From Leucaena leucocephala (taxonomy: Eukaryota > Streptophyta > Magnoliopsida > Fabales > Fabaceae): a stretch of DNA of 64,000 nt. The notes under the pieces are model-generated. The model did no database searches. It saw nothing but the letters and a program-made list of their open reading frames with translations, and had not been told where the DNA came from. Each line of letters begins with the position of its first letter. Within the stretch, counting starts at the first letter, position 1. Location: contig CM073532.1 of the NCBI GenBank assembly GCA_037074615.1, forward strand, positions 11,167,501 through 11,231,500, in the 5' to 3' direction. Positions 12,521 through 24,278 of the stretch are shown here, piece after piece. The position numbers and the translations under genes are program-made.

Positions 12521-14392
12521 CCCAACAGCGTACTTCAGTTAAACGTGCTCACGCTCAAGAAATCCAGTTATGGGAAGTACATTGTTGAGTCATAAGATTA
12601 GAAAGATGTTATAGTACACTAAGGAAACATTGTTAATTGGCATAAGTGCCTAATGAAGAGTAAAATAAGGGATACTAAAAGTACTTGTACTAGTTCCAAG
12701 TAGAGGAACTGTGAAGAGAGAAAGAAATAGTTAGCTTAAAAACATTTTAACGATGATAGATAATCCCTGAAAAGTTATAAAAAATTATGCATCTTTGCCA
12801 AGTCATGCACAGAGTTATGCAAAAAGTTAGAAAGAGTTATGAAAGGTAAGGGACTAGAACCCTTATGTCAAGTTCAAATATAGTGGATTTGAAAGGAAAA
12901 ATTTAGATTACAATTTTAGTTCATGAGGAAGTTAAAAAGGCTTAAGAGAGATCCTCCTCAGAAGCCGGCAAAGTTATGAGTTAAAGAGAATGTTAGACTT
13001 ATGGCATCTCAAGATATGTCATGATAAGGGAAGATACACCATGATACAATAAGATACAGCAGGATATGCCAAGACATGCCATGATACGGCGTGAGAAACA
13101 CATAATTAGATATACTATAAGAAACATGTAATGTGATACACAATGAGGAATGTGTATTGAGAAGTATAGTAAGAAATGGCTTTGTAGCTAACTTTGTAAA
13201 TAGATAGAGAGGCTCCTTCTAGGAAGGATAGAATGATTGAATAAAATGATATTAAAATAGTAGCGAGTAAGAGCTTACAAAAAAAAGAAAGGGCCATTTT
13301 CAATTGGTGAAAGATGGCTGAGTGGACTAAAGCGTCGGATTGCTAATCCGTTGTAGAATAACTTAACAGAATAAATAATTCTAATACAAATCGAATTCTA
13401 ATACTAATAAATTTCCATACTATTAAGTTAAGTGAAATATAAGACATAATCTGGATTATACCACATCACTTATTTTACTGGATCTTACGGAGCCTGTTCA
13501 TGTAGGACATGATGGAGTCTGATCATAGAAAAGATTCTCTTCAGTGAGATTCTAATTATGCAATAATAAAATTACCCTAATTTAAAGGTGTGAGATTCTA
13601 AATTTAAAGGTGCCTTAGAAATTACCGAGAGAGTGCGAGCGAAGGGAGGACTCAGAGTCAAGAGTCAAGAGTCAACAAGACTAGATAAAAAAATGTACGG
13701 GAAAATATGTTAAAGCTTCGAATATTATATCTGTGCATACTAAGGGAAGAAATGTTTAAGCTCCAATGTTAGAGCTATGCATTCATAAGCAAGTATGTAG
13801 ACCTACAATGAGTTGACCAAGCATTATACATGTTAGAATACGAGCTTATACTCAAATAAAGCAAGGAAAGAATAATTGCATAAGTTCTCTCTCTGTACTA
13901 TGCAGAATTATTAAATATGATAAAATCAACAGGTAGAGTGATAGAGTATGAAAAGAGGAGAAGCTTTGTGGATGCTAAGAAAACTCCGCTAGATACTAAG
14001 ATAAGTAATAAGAGATATGCAATAAAAAGTATGATGAATAGTTGACTAAAACCCCATAATATAATAGAATTTAAGAGAGTTTGTTATGAAAGAAATGAAC
14101 ACTGCTCACAAGTCTAGTATAGTGAGTCATCCATAAATGAATAGATGCGTAGCAAGTAAACAAGTAACAGAAAGAAGTAGAATTTAACTCTAATTGAGTT
14201 GATTCAAAAAAGAAGAATAATGACAAGAAAGATATGAAGTTCTTCAGATGATGATAACACTTCGTCAGATACTAAGATAATAAATAGATACCCTACCCCT
14301 TAGTTATAAAACCAAAAAAGGATATAAAGAGGAGATAACGATTAAAATAGGTTGACTAAGGTACTAATTAAATTTTGAGGACGAAATTTATT
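12521..14392. other. Noncoding internal sequence of family A
   Basis: Mostly unrecognised. A run of short ATGATAC/AAGATAC-like direct repeats spans about 13010-13090. A plastid-type tRNA-Ser half lies at 13308-13355. AGAGTCA is tandemly repeated near 13650-13672. No pol motif was identified. Confidence 0.4.
13308..13355 (+). pseudogene. 5' half of a plastid-type tRNA-Ser(GCU)
   Basis: The 48 bases closely resemble the 5' half of chloroplast trnS-GCU: acceptor 5' strand (slightly altered), D-arm with GGCTGAGTGGACTAAAGC, and an anticodon stem-loop (CGGATT-GCT-AATCCG) with the GCU anticodon. The sequence departs from the tRNA right after the anticodon stem, so the variable arm, T-arm and 3' acceptor strand are missing and it cannot be functional. 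It is most simply a fragment of plastid DNA inserted in the nucleus (NUPT); a tRNA-derived retroposed fragment is the alternative. Confidence 0.7.
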
Positions 14393-14406
14393 TTGAGGGG
14401 TAGAAA
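14393..14406 (+). other. Polypurine tract of family A
   Basis: TTGAGGGGTAGAAA immediately precedes the 3' LTR start TGTAACATCCC at 14407. A purine tract adjoining the 3' LTR is the plus-strand primer expected of LTR retrotransposons. Confidence 0.8.
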
Positions 14407-16009
14407 TGTAACATCCCAAAATTTTCCTATCTATATAAGACTGATAGAGGAAAGAGGTTATGAAAGGATTGGGATGGTAATCAAAAGAAAAGATAATGAT
14501 TAAGATAAGTTTTAAGCCAAAGAAAGAGATAAGATATAAAGTTATAAAGTAAAAGGGACTAAATTATAATTAATAAAAGTTCCAAGGACATAATGGTCAT
14601 TTTGAAAAGAGAGAGACTAAAGTGAAAATCCTAAAAGTTCCATGGTACAAAATGGAAGTAGACATAAGCTTTGAACCGTTAAGTGTAATTATGAAAAGTT
14701 AAGGGCCTAAAGTGTAATTTCAAAAATTTAAGGCAAAAATGATGAAAAGTTGAGCCATAAAAGGACCAAAACTGCCCGAAAATGTTTTTGTCCCTAATTT
14801 TACCAGGGAATAGAGAAAATTATTGTGATCAGTTTAACGCAACACGAAATTTTGATTTGAAGTCCCAATAAATTGATATGAATTTATGAAGTTTGAAAAT
14901 TATTACACTATCTTCCGGATCTCAGAATCAGATGAACTTTTATAGTAAATTCTTATAATTAATATAAAAATTTATGAAACTGACAGAACTCAAAAATGAG
15001 TTATGTAGAATTTATAATGGTATGTACAGTAGAATAAAACACCCGATAAATACTTTTCGGGGGAATTTCTTGGGAGTTAAGCCTATGAAGATTGGGGACC
15101 AAGTAAAAGGCCCAAAATGGTGCCTCATAGGCCCAAAATGGTGCCTCATAGGCCCAATGATACTTTCAGATAGGTATATGGGTCAGTGCTTATAAAGACC
15201 CTAAAAAATATAAAATTATGAAAATAACACTATGTTATGCCATTGAGCAAGAGATGAATGGAGGGTAATTTGGTCATTATACCAAGGTCAAACGGTCAAG
15301 GAAAGTTCCCGAAATATTGACAAAGGTTAGGTAATACTCTGGTGATGTCTAAAAAGATGATAATGTCCCTAGTGTTATTAAAGTAAATAGAGCAGAACCA
15401 ATGGCATTTTGGTAATTTTCTAAAGGATCAGTAATTAAGTTTAAACCCAGTCCAAGAATGTCAATGGTAGGACAAACCTAGATACTTGATTTAAGATAAG
15501 AAAACATATTATGAAATCTCAGAAAAATTAGATTTAGAAAACAGTATAGTTTTTGGAAAATTAGATTGAGCCGATACCGGATTAGACTGGAATTTTTCTA
15601 GACTCTTCTCCCCTTGGAATTGCGCCACATGGTGAATTAGGTGTCCCTTGATGATGTCATCAAAACTTGGTGGGCAAGCCAAATTCCAAGAGCAAATATG
15701 GACCATTGGATTAAATAGTGCACAAAGTGATCTTGGCCATTCATTTTCCATAGAATTTGTCTATAAATACCCCACCCCATGCTAGCCAAAACCATGGCAT
15801 ATGGAACTCTTGGGGAAACTATGGCCAAATGGAAACTTAAGTCAAGACAAGAGAGATCTAAGACACCAAAGTTCAATCTAGCTAGGAGTTAAGGTAAGCA
15901 ATATATCTTAGCTTATTTTCCTTTAATTTGGAGGCTTGAACTTAGGTTTTTTTATGGAAGAGAAATGGGAAATTCTCTAGGGTATATATGCTGTTCAAAA
16001 CCTTAGATG
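14407..16009 (+). repeat. Family A 3' LTR, truncated
   Basis: It aligns with 2014 to about 3592 of the 5' LTR, including the TATA box (15762-15768), then stops abruptly at 16005-16009, where GATGG is shared by both sides of the junction. The distal ~1.5 kb of the LTR is missing. A 21-bp unit is tandemly duplicated at 15109-15129 and 15130-15150; the 5' LTR has one unit there. Confidence 0.85.
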
Positions 16010-16616
16010 GCTCAATTCCCAAGAAATATCCCTTGGCAAATTACCAAAATGCCCTTGGCTCCTCTTTATTGACTTTAATGAGTTTAGGGGCATCATTGTC
16101 TTTTCACACCTCACCAGAGTATTCCCTGACCCTTGTCAACTATTTAGATAACCTTCCTGGACTATCTAACCTTAGTCAAATGACCAAAATACCCTTCACT
16201 CATTCTTTAACTATTATATAACATACGGGTATTTTCATCATTTCGCACATTTTCTGCATATTTCTGGACACCGGCCCCTTTTCCTGATGAACTGATATCA
16301 TGGGCTTGGGCCTCCCTTGACGTCATCTTGAGCCTCTATGTGACGTCATATGGGCTCATTCACAACTTGTGTCTAGTTCCATTTTTACACCATAGAACTT
16401 TTAAACTTTCACTTTAGTCCCTTTCTTTTCTAGAATGACCATTATGCCCCTAGGAACTTTCAATATTTACATATAAGTCCCTGTCTTTCACTTATTTACA
16501 GTTTAGTCCCTGAAAATCCTCTGTATGTTTTTGAGACTTCTGATCAAAGGGGTCTGATAGCCTATCTATTTCCGGCGACTTTCTGAGTCTCTGGGCCTGA
16601 AAATTAGGATATTACA
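16010..16616 (-). repeat. Inverted LTR fragment (family B-like)
   Basis: On the minus strand it begins at 16616 with TGTAATATCCT, an LTR start, and runs leftward for about 600 bp. The part at 16010-16270 is clearly similar to 38131-38400 (family B, also inverted). The rest of the LTR is absent, so it is a truncated copy abutting the truncated family A 3' LTR. Confidence 0.7.
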
Positions 16617-17640
16617 CTTTTCACTTGGGCAGCATCTCCCCATGGTCTCTTCATGCTACGGTTTTGGGCAGGAAATGGGAGGTATTTATAGACTTCAAGA
16701 CATGGAAATGCATGATCAAGATCACTTTGTGCACTATTTGATCTAATGGCTCATATTTACTCTTGATCTTGGCTTGCCCTATAAGCCAAAAGATGACATA
16801 TTCTATGACATCATCAAGAGACACCTCATATCCATATTTGATGAAATTCCAAGGGGAAGAAGTATCTAGAAAAATTTTAATCCAATCCAGTACCGGCTCA
16901 GTCTAATTTCTCAAAAGCCAGACTGTTTTATAAATCTAATTTTTCTGAGATTTCATAATATGATTTTTTATCTTAAATCCAGTATCTAGATTCTTCCTGT
17001 CATTGACATTCTTGGACTGGGTCTAAACTTAATTATAGATCCCTTGGCAAATTACCAAAATACCCCTTGATTCTTCTTTATTTACTTTAATATCTCTAGG
17101 GCATTATCGTCTTTTCATACATCACCAGAGTATTCCCTGACTCTGGTCAACTATTCAGATAACCCTCCTTGATCGTCTAACCTTAGTCAAATGACCAAAA
17201 TACCCTCCATCTATCTCTTGCTCAATGGCACAACATAGTGGCATACCTAGTGGCATTTTCATAATTTTACATTTTTATGGGTCTTTAACCCACATACTTA
17301 TTTGAAAATATTATTAGGCCTAATAAGCCATTTTGGGCCTTCTACGTGGTTCCCTACCTTCGTGGGCTCAACTCCTAAGAAATTCCCCTGAAAAGTATTT
17401 ATCGGGTGTTTTATTCTACTGTAAATTCCATTATAAATTCCACATAACTCCTTTTTGAGTTTTGTCAGTTTCATAAATTTTTATATTAATTATAAGAATT
17501 AATTGGCAAATTTTATCTGATTATGAGGTCCAAATGATACTATAATAATTTTCTATTCTTCAAAAATTCATATCAATTTATTGGGATCCAAAATCAAAAT
17601 TCTGTGTTGCGTTAAACTGATCAGAATAATTTTCTCTTTG
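16617..17640 (-). repeat. Inverted family A-like LTR fragment
   Basis: The reverse complement is similar to about 2424-3450 of the family A 5' LTR: the GGTTTTGGGCAG block, the repeated 'ATGACCAAAATACC' segment and the CTGATCAGAATAATTTTCT block all occur in reversed order. It is more diverged than the two family A LTRs are from each other. Together with 14407-15870 it makes an inverted repeat. Confidence 0.75.
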
Positions 17641-18186
17641 ATTCATAACCCTTGTTGTATTTAGTGGTGGAGATGTAGGATGGTTACAAGCCTATGGGAA
17701 GTCTAAGCTAAATGGTTGAGTGGAAATTACCTTGATAAGAGAGTGAGTGAAACACTATACCTTGTAAGGAAATCTCAACCTAGTTGCTTACTATGATTTA
17801 ATTGCATGAATTAGATTCTTTGGTTGATATGAGACTAGTATGGATTGTCGCCAATTGAAGGGAAAAGATTGATGGCTGCAAGTACTTATACTGAATTTGT
17901 TTTGCCAATTATGCTGAACATTTGTTGCCAATTTTGAACATATTAGGCATATGCTGGACTGAACAAGTACGCAAACATATTGGCAAACAAATGATTGCAC
18001 ATGGCTAATTAAAACATGTGCTGAAAAGAGATTGATGCACATGTTGACAACTGGAGGGAGAAACAGAATTCCATTTTCTGTTAAAAGTCACATGCTAGAG
18101 AGAGGCATCAGATTGACGTATTCCATATTACTCCACACATCTGATTCACGCCATCTACACATGACACACGTATTCCACACACCAGC
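17641..18186 (+). repeat. Left part of a split LTR related to 5844-7268
   Basis: From about 17946 it resembles the solo LTR at 5844-7268 (a TGCTGGACTGAACAAG block, then an ACTGGAGGGAG block). It is interrupted at the CCAGC target site by the family B solo LTR and continues at 21345-21647. Its 5' boundary is unclear; 17641-17945 is not convincingly alignable. Confidence 0.6.
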
Positions 18187-21100
18187 TGTAACATCCCAAT
18201 TTTTGGGTTAGTTGAACTGGGAGGTAGTCTGATATGGGCAGGCTGCTAAACCCGTAATCCCAGGGTAGTAATCTGATATGGGCGGATTACTTACCTATAT
18301 TTTGTAAGGATCCGAGGGATGAGCTAAGTCCTTCAGGATTTAAAGATGAGTTAAGTCTTTAACCTACAGAATCGGGACAGTTCACCTAGGTTCAAAATGA
18401 GGAATGTGAGGAATATCCTAAGTCTTAAGCCTAGGAATTCTGCAGGTAGCTTGATATGGGCTGGCTCCTGTGCAAGATAACCTGATATAGGCAGGTTGTC
18501 AAGCCTTTCAAGTAACGATGACTCCCGAAGAGTTTAAGGGATGAGTTATTGAAAGAGAATTTCTAGAACTTAAGATGAAGGATAAGAAGATGAGAATAGA
18601 TGCCAGAAAGAGAATGTAGGGGCAAAATCGTAATTATGGGAAAGATCGGGCTGGTAGCCGATGAGTACCATATTTTGCCAGAAAATAGAGAAAATTATGC
18701 TGATCATTTCACTGAACTGTGAAATGTGCATACGAGGTCTCTATGAGTATGAAAGAATTATGGAAAGTTTAAGGACAAAAAGGCGGGGTCCTTAAGTGTA
18801 ATTTTAGCCAAATAAAAAGGGACTTAAATGAAAAGAAGAAAAGTTCCTTGGGGCTAAAGTGTAATTAAAGAAAGTCAGGCCGGAAGTGGTTTGGACTGTC
18901 CGACGGCATTTCAGTCCCAGATTTCACCGGTAGAGAGAGCAAGGGACGCTCGATAATCTGGCTTAATACAGGAATTTTTGAAGACTCCAGATAGCCAGAA
19001 ATGGACTGATCGTTCAAAAGTTATAAAAATTCATTCCGGATATCCTATATTTCAGATCTAGGTGAGAAAATACAGGATGATGCGTCTTTATGGGGCGGAT
19101 GTCAGAAAACTGACACAATACCGATAGGAGGCCTGTAGAAAAAGTTATTCACAAATTAGAAAATCCAGACGGGAGTGTGAGGCCTCCGGGTATCCGATAG
19201 GGAAATTTATCGGTATTTGAAAAGGGACTGAATGAGTTAGAATAACCTCGGTCAGATAACTGATATGACTCACAGGGATGCCTGAACACCGCAGGCCAGT
19301 GTATCGGACAGAAGGAGCCGGTGTCCGGATATGTGTATAAACGGTAAATAATAGATAAAATATTCAATAATTATTAACAGAGGAAGATTCCTCGTAATGC
19401 GTGCCATGAAGGTAATGGACCCTGAGAGGCCCAATAATGGCGCCAACAAGGCCCAGTAAGACACTTGGACTGATAGGTGGGCAGGTGTCTGGCAGAACCC
19501 CGGAAAAGGGCGAAATTACGAAAATGCCCCTGTGTTGTACTAAAGGGGTAGTAGATGTATGAGGGCATTTTGGTCATTCTGGACAGGCCCAGAAGCCAGG
19601 GCACATACAGATAAAGTTACTTAGAGTCAGTATATGCCCTGACAGAGTACAGAAGGGTGTGAAATGACGATTTTACCCTTAGGGTTAAAATAGTGCAAGA
19701 AAGGGCACCCAGGGGTATTTTGGTAATTTACAAAGGCTGTTTCTTGGGAATCGTGCCATCAGAGTACTTGGGCTAGATCAGAGACCCAAGATGATATTCC
19801 CAGGCCCAAAAACGTAGGCCCAGTGATATGTGAGAAAAAGTGGCATTAAAATACTATTTTAATGTTGTTGCAATGAAGTAAAGTTACTCGGTCGGCACGA
19901 TAACCGAGGAGGTGATCAGATAAAGTCCGGGACTTATCTGGATAGCATTGGAAGGCGTGAAAGGTCCCTTCCAGGTGCCACATGGCGCAATCTTGGAGGC
20001 AGAAGAAAAATTGACACGTATTACGGTGCAAGACTCTGGACAGGTATTGGAATGGACTGAACTGCTGAGTCAGCTGATGAGGTGTCCAGGAATTGTGACA
20101 TGTGAAGAATGTGGCGATGAGGTGTCCCGGTGAGGTGTCCTGGATGATGTCATGCATGATGCAGTAAAAAAGGAATAAAGAAAAATAGGAAAATCCAGGA
20201 AAAACCAGGACCACATGTTCAGATGGCTTCAAAATTACAGAAACGCCATCCATTAAAGCTATAAATACCCCCTTCCCCTCCCATTTTATGCATCCCACGT
20301 TTTTGGCAAGAAAAGAGAGAGAAAGAAGAGAGACAAGGAGAAAGAAAGAAAGAAAGGAAGTTCTGGTAGAGTTGGAAGCAGTATAGAAGTTCTGGAGTTC
20401 TGCTTCTGAGGTAGTAACTAATCCTAGCTTTTATGTAATGGCTTTGTGATTGATGTGCTATTGTTTGGTTGGATTGTTGTCTTATATGTTATGTCTGAAG
20501 CTCTACTGCAATGCTATGATCATATGTTATTGAGTATGGAAGCACGCAGCATACCTATCTATACACAATCACAAGCAAGCACCGTCACTCTGCATTACAT
20601 ATATTGTTATGATTATTACTACTGAGATTCCCCTGAATCTCATTCCCAAATATAACATTACAGGGGAGGTTCTGTCAAAATAAAATTTGGAAATCTTAAG
20701 AGACGCCGTTATGCTGCCGAAATTCCGGCAAGGAAGCAGGAACAGGGAAAGGAACTGATACGTACTGTGTACGTAGTGCTGTCTAAGGAGGCTGGAAGTG
20801 AGTGGACCCAGCAGGTTCATCCAGTCTTTCCTGGGTACTACGTAGAATGGTAGTTCTCATGAGGGAATTACCGAATCGGTACAACATCGGTTACTTTCTA
20901 AAGAAGAATTGTAGCAGTTATGCTGCCGGATTTTAGGCAGGAAAAGATGTAATAGAAATATGATAATTTGCTGTATGCCTTGTTGTATGACATTTTATTA
21001 TTTAATAATAAATGTTGTTTGGCATGTTCAATTTGTGAATGGGGAATTAAGGGAGAAATTCGCAGGTCCTGAGGTAGCAGTGTTCTGGCCTCAGTTTGAC

Positions 21101-21344
21101 CTAGTAAACGAAGGAGTTTGGCTATGAAATTTGGCAGGCTAGTCGTACACATCTGGGGCATTACGTGGATAGGTAATAAGCCTCATTTGGATGTGTAGAA
21201 CGGGATAAATTAATTTTCAAATTAAAGGTCCAAAATAAGGAACTTAAGAGTAAAATTTTAAATTTCTGGGCTTAAGTTAAGATATAATCAAGCTAATATT
21301 GCTTCCGCAAGTGTACTCTGAAGAGTCTAAGGGAGGATGTTTCA
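18187..21344 (+). mobile_element. Family B solo LTR, plus orientation
   Basis: A 3,158-bp insertion starting TGTAACATCCC and ending GGAGGATGTTTCA, flanked by the perfect 5-bp duplication CCAGC (18182-18186 and 21345-21349). TATAAATA is at 20260-20267, followed by CCCCCTTCCCC. A second copy of the same LTR lies inverted at 36564-39473 and matches along its length. There is no primer site, internal region or second LTR, so this is a solo LTR. Forward and reverse ORFs of up to 150 codons inside carry no recognisable domain. Confidence 0.9.
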
Positions 21345-21647
21345 CCAGCCATCATTCGCGAAGCTCTCCTGGAGATTCCATCGAAAACCATCTCCATCTT
21401 CATTCTTCTCTCCATAAACACCTAAACATAAACACCTAAACTCATAAACAGTAGTATAGGATTTACATTTAGTTTTAGTTTAAACATCTCATCACACAAT
21501 TCATCTGATTAACTTGTTAATTTGTGGCTCATTAGAATAATTAGGAACTTAGCATCTATTTAGGCTCCTTGTGTATCGACCTAAGTTAGCCTCCACTTTA
21601 CTATTGGTTAGCTTAGTTTTGTTTGATAATTAAAATAACAGTTATCA
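21345..21647 (+). repeat. Right part of the split LTR (TTATCA end)
   Basis: It aligns closely with 7027-7268: the AACAGTAGTATAGGATTTAC block, the CTGATTAACTTGTTAATTT block, TCGACCTA(A/G)GTTAGCCTCC and the terminal CAGTTATCA. It completes the LTR begun at 17641-18186 and shows that the family B LTR inserted into it. Confidence 0.8.
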
Positions 21648-23475
21648 CCTGCAGGATAAGCAACCTAAGATTAATGAAGGATAAAATGGTGAAAGCACGT
21701 ATTAATTTATTAAAAGGGAAATTACTATTATCTAATTAGATATCCTAATTAGAGAAAATTATTTTATCCTCTTTTAATATTTAGTATGATATTAATATTC
21801 GAATTAGTCAAAGTACATTTTTCAAAATTCAAATTAATATCCACTTTGAATATTTCAAATATATTCTTCCAGTATCCAAGATTCAAGATCTCTTCTCCCA
21901 AATATTTCAAATCGCCCGCACACAAGATATATAAATTCATCTTGATTTATATCTTGCAATTGGATGTGGGGATTTAATTTAATATATGGCTTCATAGATA
22001 ATGGATTCATATATTAAGATATTATATTATCCTATGATTGTATTTGGAAAAGAAGATAATCCAAGAGATATTCCAAAGCTTCATAGGCAACATCAATATT
22101 ATAAATTTAATATTCCTCCTCTTCTTCCATGGGATTTACGCCATTTTCTCCTCATTTTACCCAAACAAATATCTCAAATATTATTCTCAAGCCATCTTAT
22201 CTTAATTCAATCCAAATATCCCAAATAGATGGTTTGTCTCACAATTAATTCAAAAAGAGATATTTGTTTCACCCAAATCTCCTAGGATGATGCCATTTGT
22301 TCTCTAAATATGGGAAATTAGAATTTTAAAGGTTGTCACCTTAGCTTTCTTTTTATAATTTATTTTTATTCCTTTTATCCTCTTGTTTATATTTGGATTT
22401 TAGGAATTATCTTGAGAGATTGAGGAGGTTTGGAGATAATTGAAGATGCTGAAGATAAATAAAAATTATCATTATCTTGTGGGCAGCCAATCAGTGAAAA
22501 GACCCATATCAATAGGACTCACTCCTAAAAGCTATATAAAGGACCCCAAGGCTCCTCTATTCACCACACCAACTCACTCCACACATCTCTTCTCTTCTAA
22601 AAGCCAACTTGGCATTTCTTCATCCACTATCTCTTCTTCATCTTTTTGCTCTCTTTCCACATCCAATGATGTCATCTAGCTTCATGAGCGGCTAGTCCTC
22701 CCTTGTTCTTGAGGATGGATGTCTAAGGCTTGAGTTCATTGTGCTAAATGTTAGGAGTTATACTATTTATTTCGTTTGATCTTTGTTTTCTATGCAATTT
22801 TATGATTTCCAAGATTTAGGTTTTGAAAATTGTATAAGTTGACCTAGGATTTCAATTGAGATACCTTGTGACCAAACCTTTTTGTTTTGCTACTCAAGTT
22901 ATTATTAGAGTTTTTATTTCATATCTTTTGCTTCCTCATATAGCTTGCATGGCTTCTCTTGCATGATTATGCTTGGATTAATATGTATAGTTATATTTTG
23001 GGTTTCAATTGAATACCTATGATTGAGGACTAGTCATATATTATTGATCAATTCACATGCTAAGTGGTACTTTTAAATAATCATCTTTAATGCAATTATA
23101 TGCTAGATCTAGGTATGATTGTTGATTTTATGATTATGACCAAGATGATTGTCTAAGTTTATGCATAATAGGACTTAGTATATATAATTATTATAACTCT
23201 AATATTATTTCGAACAATGACAGCCAACATCATCCATCCTTGGAAACGTTCAACTTATTGGTAATCGTATCATTTAACTCTTCACCTTACCTATTTTCTT
23301 GCAATCACTGCTTTAATTAAACTAAATATTCTTCTCTACCCTTATTTACTCCTTAATCACTTTAATTAATCATAATCAAGCCACGAATTGACTCCGCCTA
23401 GAGATCGACCTAGGGTTAGCTCCTATACACATAGGCTTAAAACTAGTAATTAATTTGAGCGCTAACATAAGCAAC
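21648..23475 (+). repeat. LTR-like block with promoter, unclassified
   Basis: A TATA motif (CTATATAAAGG, about 22532) and a TCGACCTAGGGTTAGC block near 23403 resemble the arrangement in the TGATAA-family LTRs, suggesting a related LTR reading plus. The ends could not be fixed. The 9-bp repeat ATAAGCAAC occurs at 21656-21664 and 23467-23475, but the bases just inside are not a TG...CA pair, so it may be chance. Short ORFs here lack recognisable domains. Confidence 0.4.
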
Positions 23476-24270
23476 ATCAATGTTTCATCAACAAAAATGC
23501 ATTTGTTTCGGACTTCCCAAAGTTTCTAGCAAGAATGCTTATTCCAATTTTCCAAGAAATATTAAGCTGTTTGGTGAGAATATATTTCTTAAGCCAGTGT
23601 ACTGTATCCTTACCGAAGAAGTCATTACATAGGTGATGTGGGGCGACTTTTTCCAAACAGTAGAATGACAAAGATCACAATTTGTTGTTGTGTCATTCCC
23701 CTTCTATATCGTTCTTTGTTCGTGAGGAGTTTCTGCTTGAGACGGAGCCACATAAAAGAATGAACTCGATGAGCCATCGGGTATTTCCACACCTATTTCC
23801 ACACTTTGTCGACATTGTTCCAGTAAGGGGATTCAATAACCTTGTATGCTGATTTGACAGTAAAAATTCTAGATTAATTAAGATGCCAATAACACTGTGG
23901 AGTGTGAGGGGTTCTATCCAAAGTGATAGAAGCAATATCATGTAAAGGAGTATAAGGTAAAAGATGCTAGAAAAGGTGCTACTTCTAGCGCCCATTACTA
24001 TCAACATAATCCGTGATTAGCCTAGAGAGATCAACTGAAGATATATATTTCAGAAGACCAAAATCAATGACCCATCAATCAGCCCCGAACCTAATTTTCT
24101 TACTATCCCCGGGGTCCCACTTAATATGACAATTGGTTTATTGCCAAATGTTCGACAAGTTCTTCCAAAATAGGAGCAGTGAGGTTTTGCAATAGAATCA
24201 GATCTAATTTTCAAGCCATATTTACTCCTAAAGTAAGTCAGGTTGAGAAACAAGTTTGTAAATAAGCTTA
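23476..24270 (-). pseudogene. LINE remnant: zinc-binding (zf-RVT) region after the reverse transcriptase
   Basis: The minus-strand translation carries hallmarks of the region downstream of the reverse transcriptase in plant LINEs: a RSKYGLK motif near 24230, FTVKSAYKVIE near 23850, a W..VWK..P.AHR.HSFMW block, KLLTNKERYRRG, and a C-X2-C...H pattern (DLCHS...HHLCND). It is broken by stops and at least one frameshift and has lost any RNase H end. Its upstream part continues at 26856-27140, across the inserted hAT element. The family is known for target-primed reverse transcription; this copy is dead. Confidence 0.75.
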
Positions 24271-24278
24271 GAAAGAAA

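Larger units (their letters stand above)
2014..16009 (+). mobile_element. Family A Ty3 LTR retrotransposon, decayed, non-autonomous (LARD-like)
   Basis: The element has a long 5' LTR (2014-5076), a Met-tRNA primer site (5081-5094), a long internal region, a purine tract (14393-14406) and a partial 3' LTR (14407-16009). The two LTRs align over about 1.6 kb with high identity. The sequence just before the 3' LTR (around 14376-14405, GAGGACGAAATTT followed by a purine-rich run) resembles the pol end and purine tract of Tekay/Del chromoviruses, which is the basis for the lineage call. No readable protease, reverse transcriptase or integrase was found; the internal region holds a decayed gag-like stretch, three copies of a noncoding module and two nested solo LTRs. 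The bases before the 5' LTR are ATGTC, but the 3' partner duplication is lost because the 3' LTR breaks off at about 16009. Confidence 0.8.

Noticed and set aside
15988..16221. 77-codon plus-strand ORF
   Set aside because: It spans the junction between the family A 3' LTR and an inverted LTR fragment, and a similar frame at 38091-38288 is in another inverted LTR; it is LTR sequence, with no domain.
19846..20298. 150-codon minus-strand ORF, and a forward ORF at 19948-20133
   Set aside because: Both lie inside the family B solo LTR, overlap each other, and have no recognisable domain; the equivalent stretch of the other copy (about 37600-38060) does not keep an obvious matching full frame.
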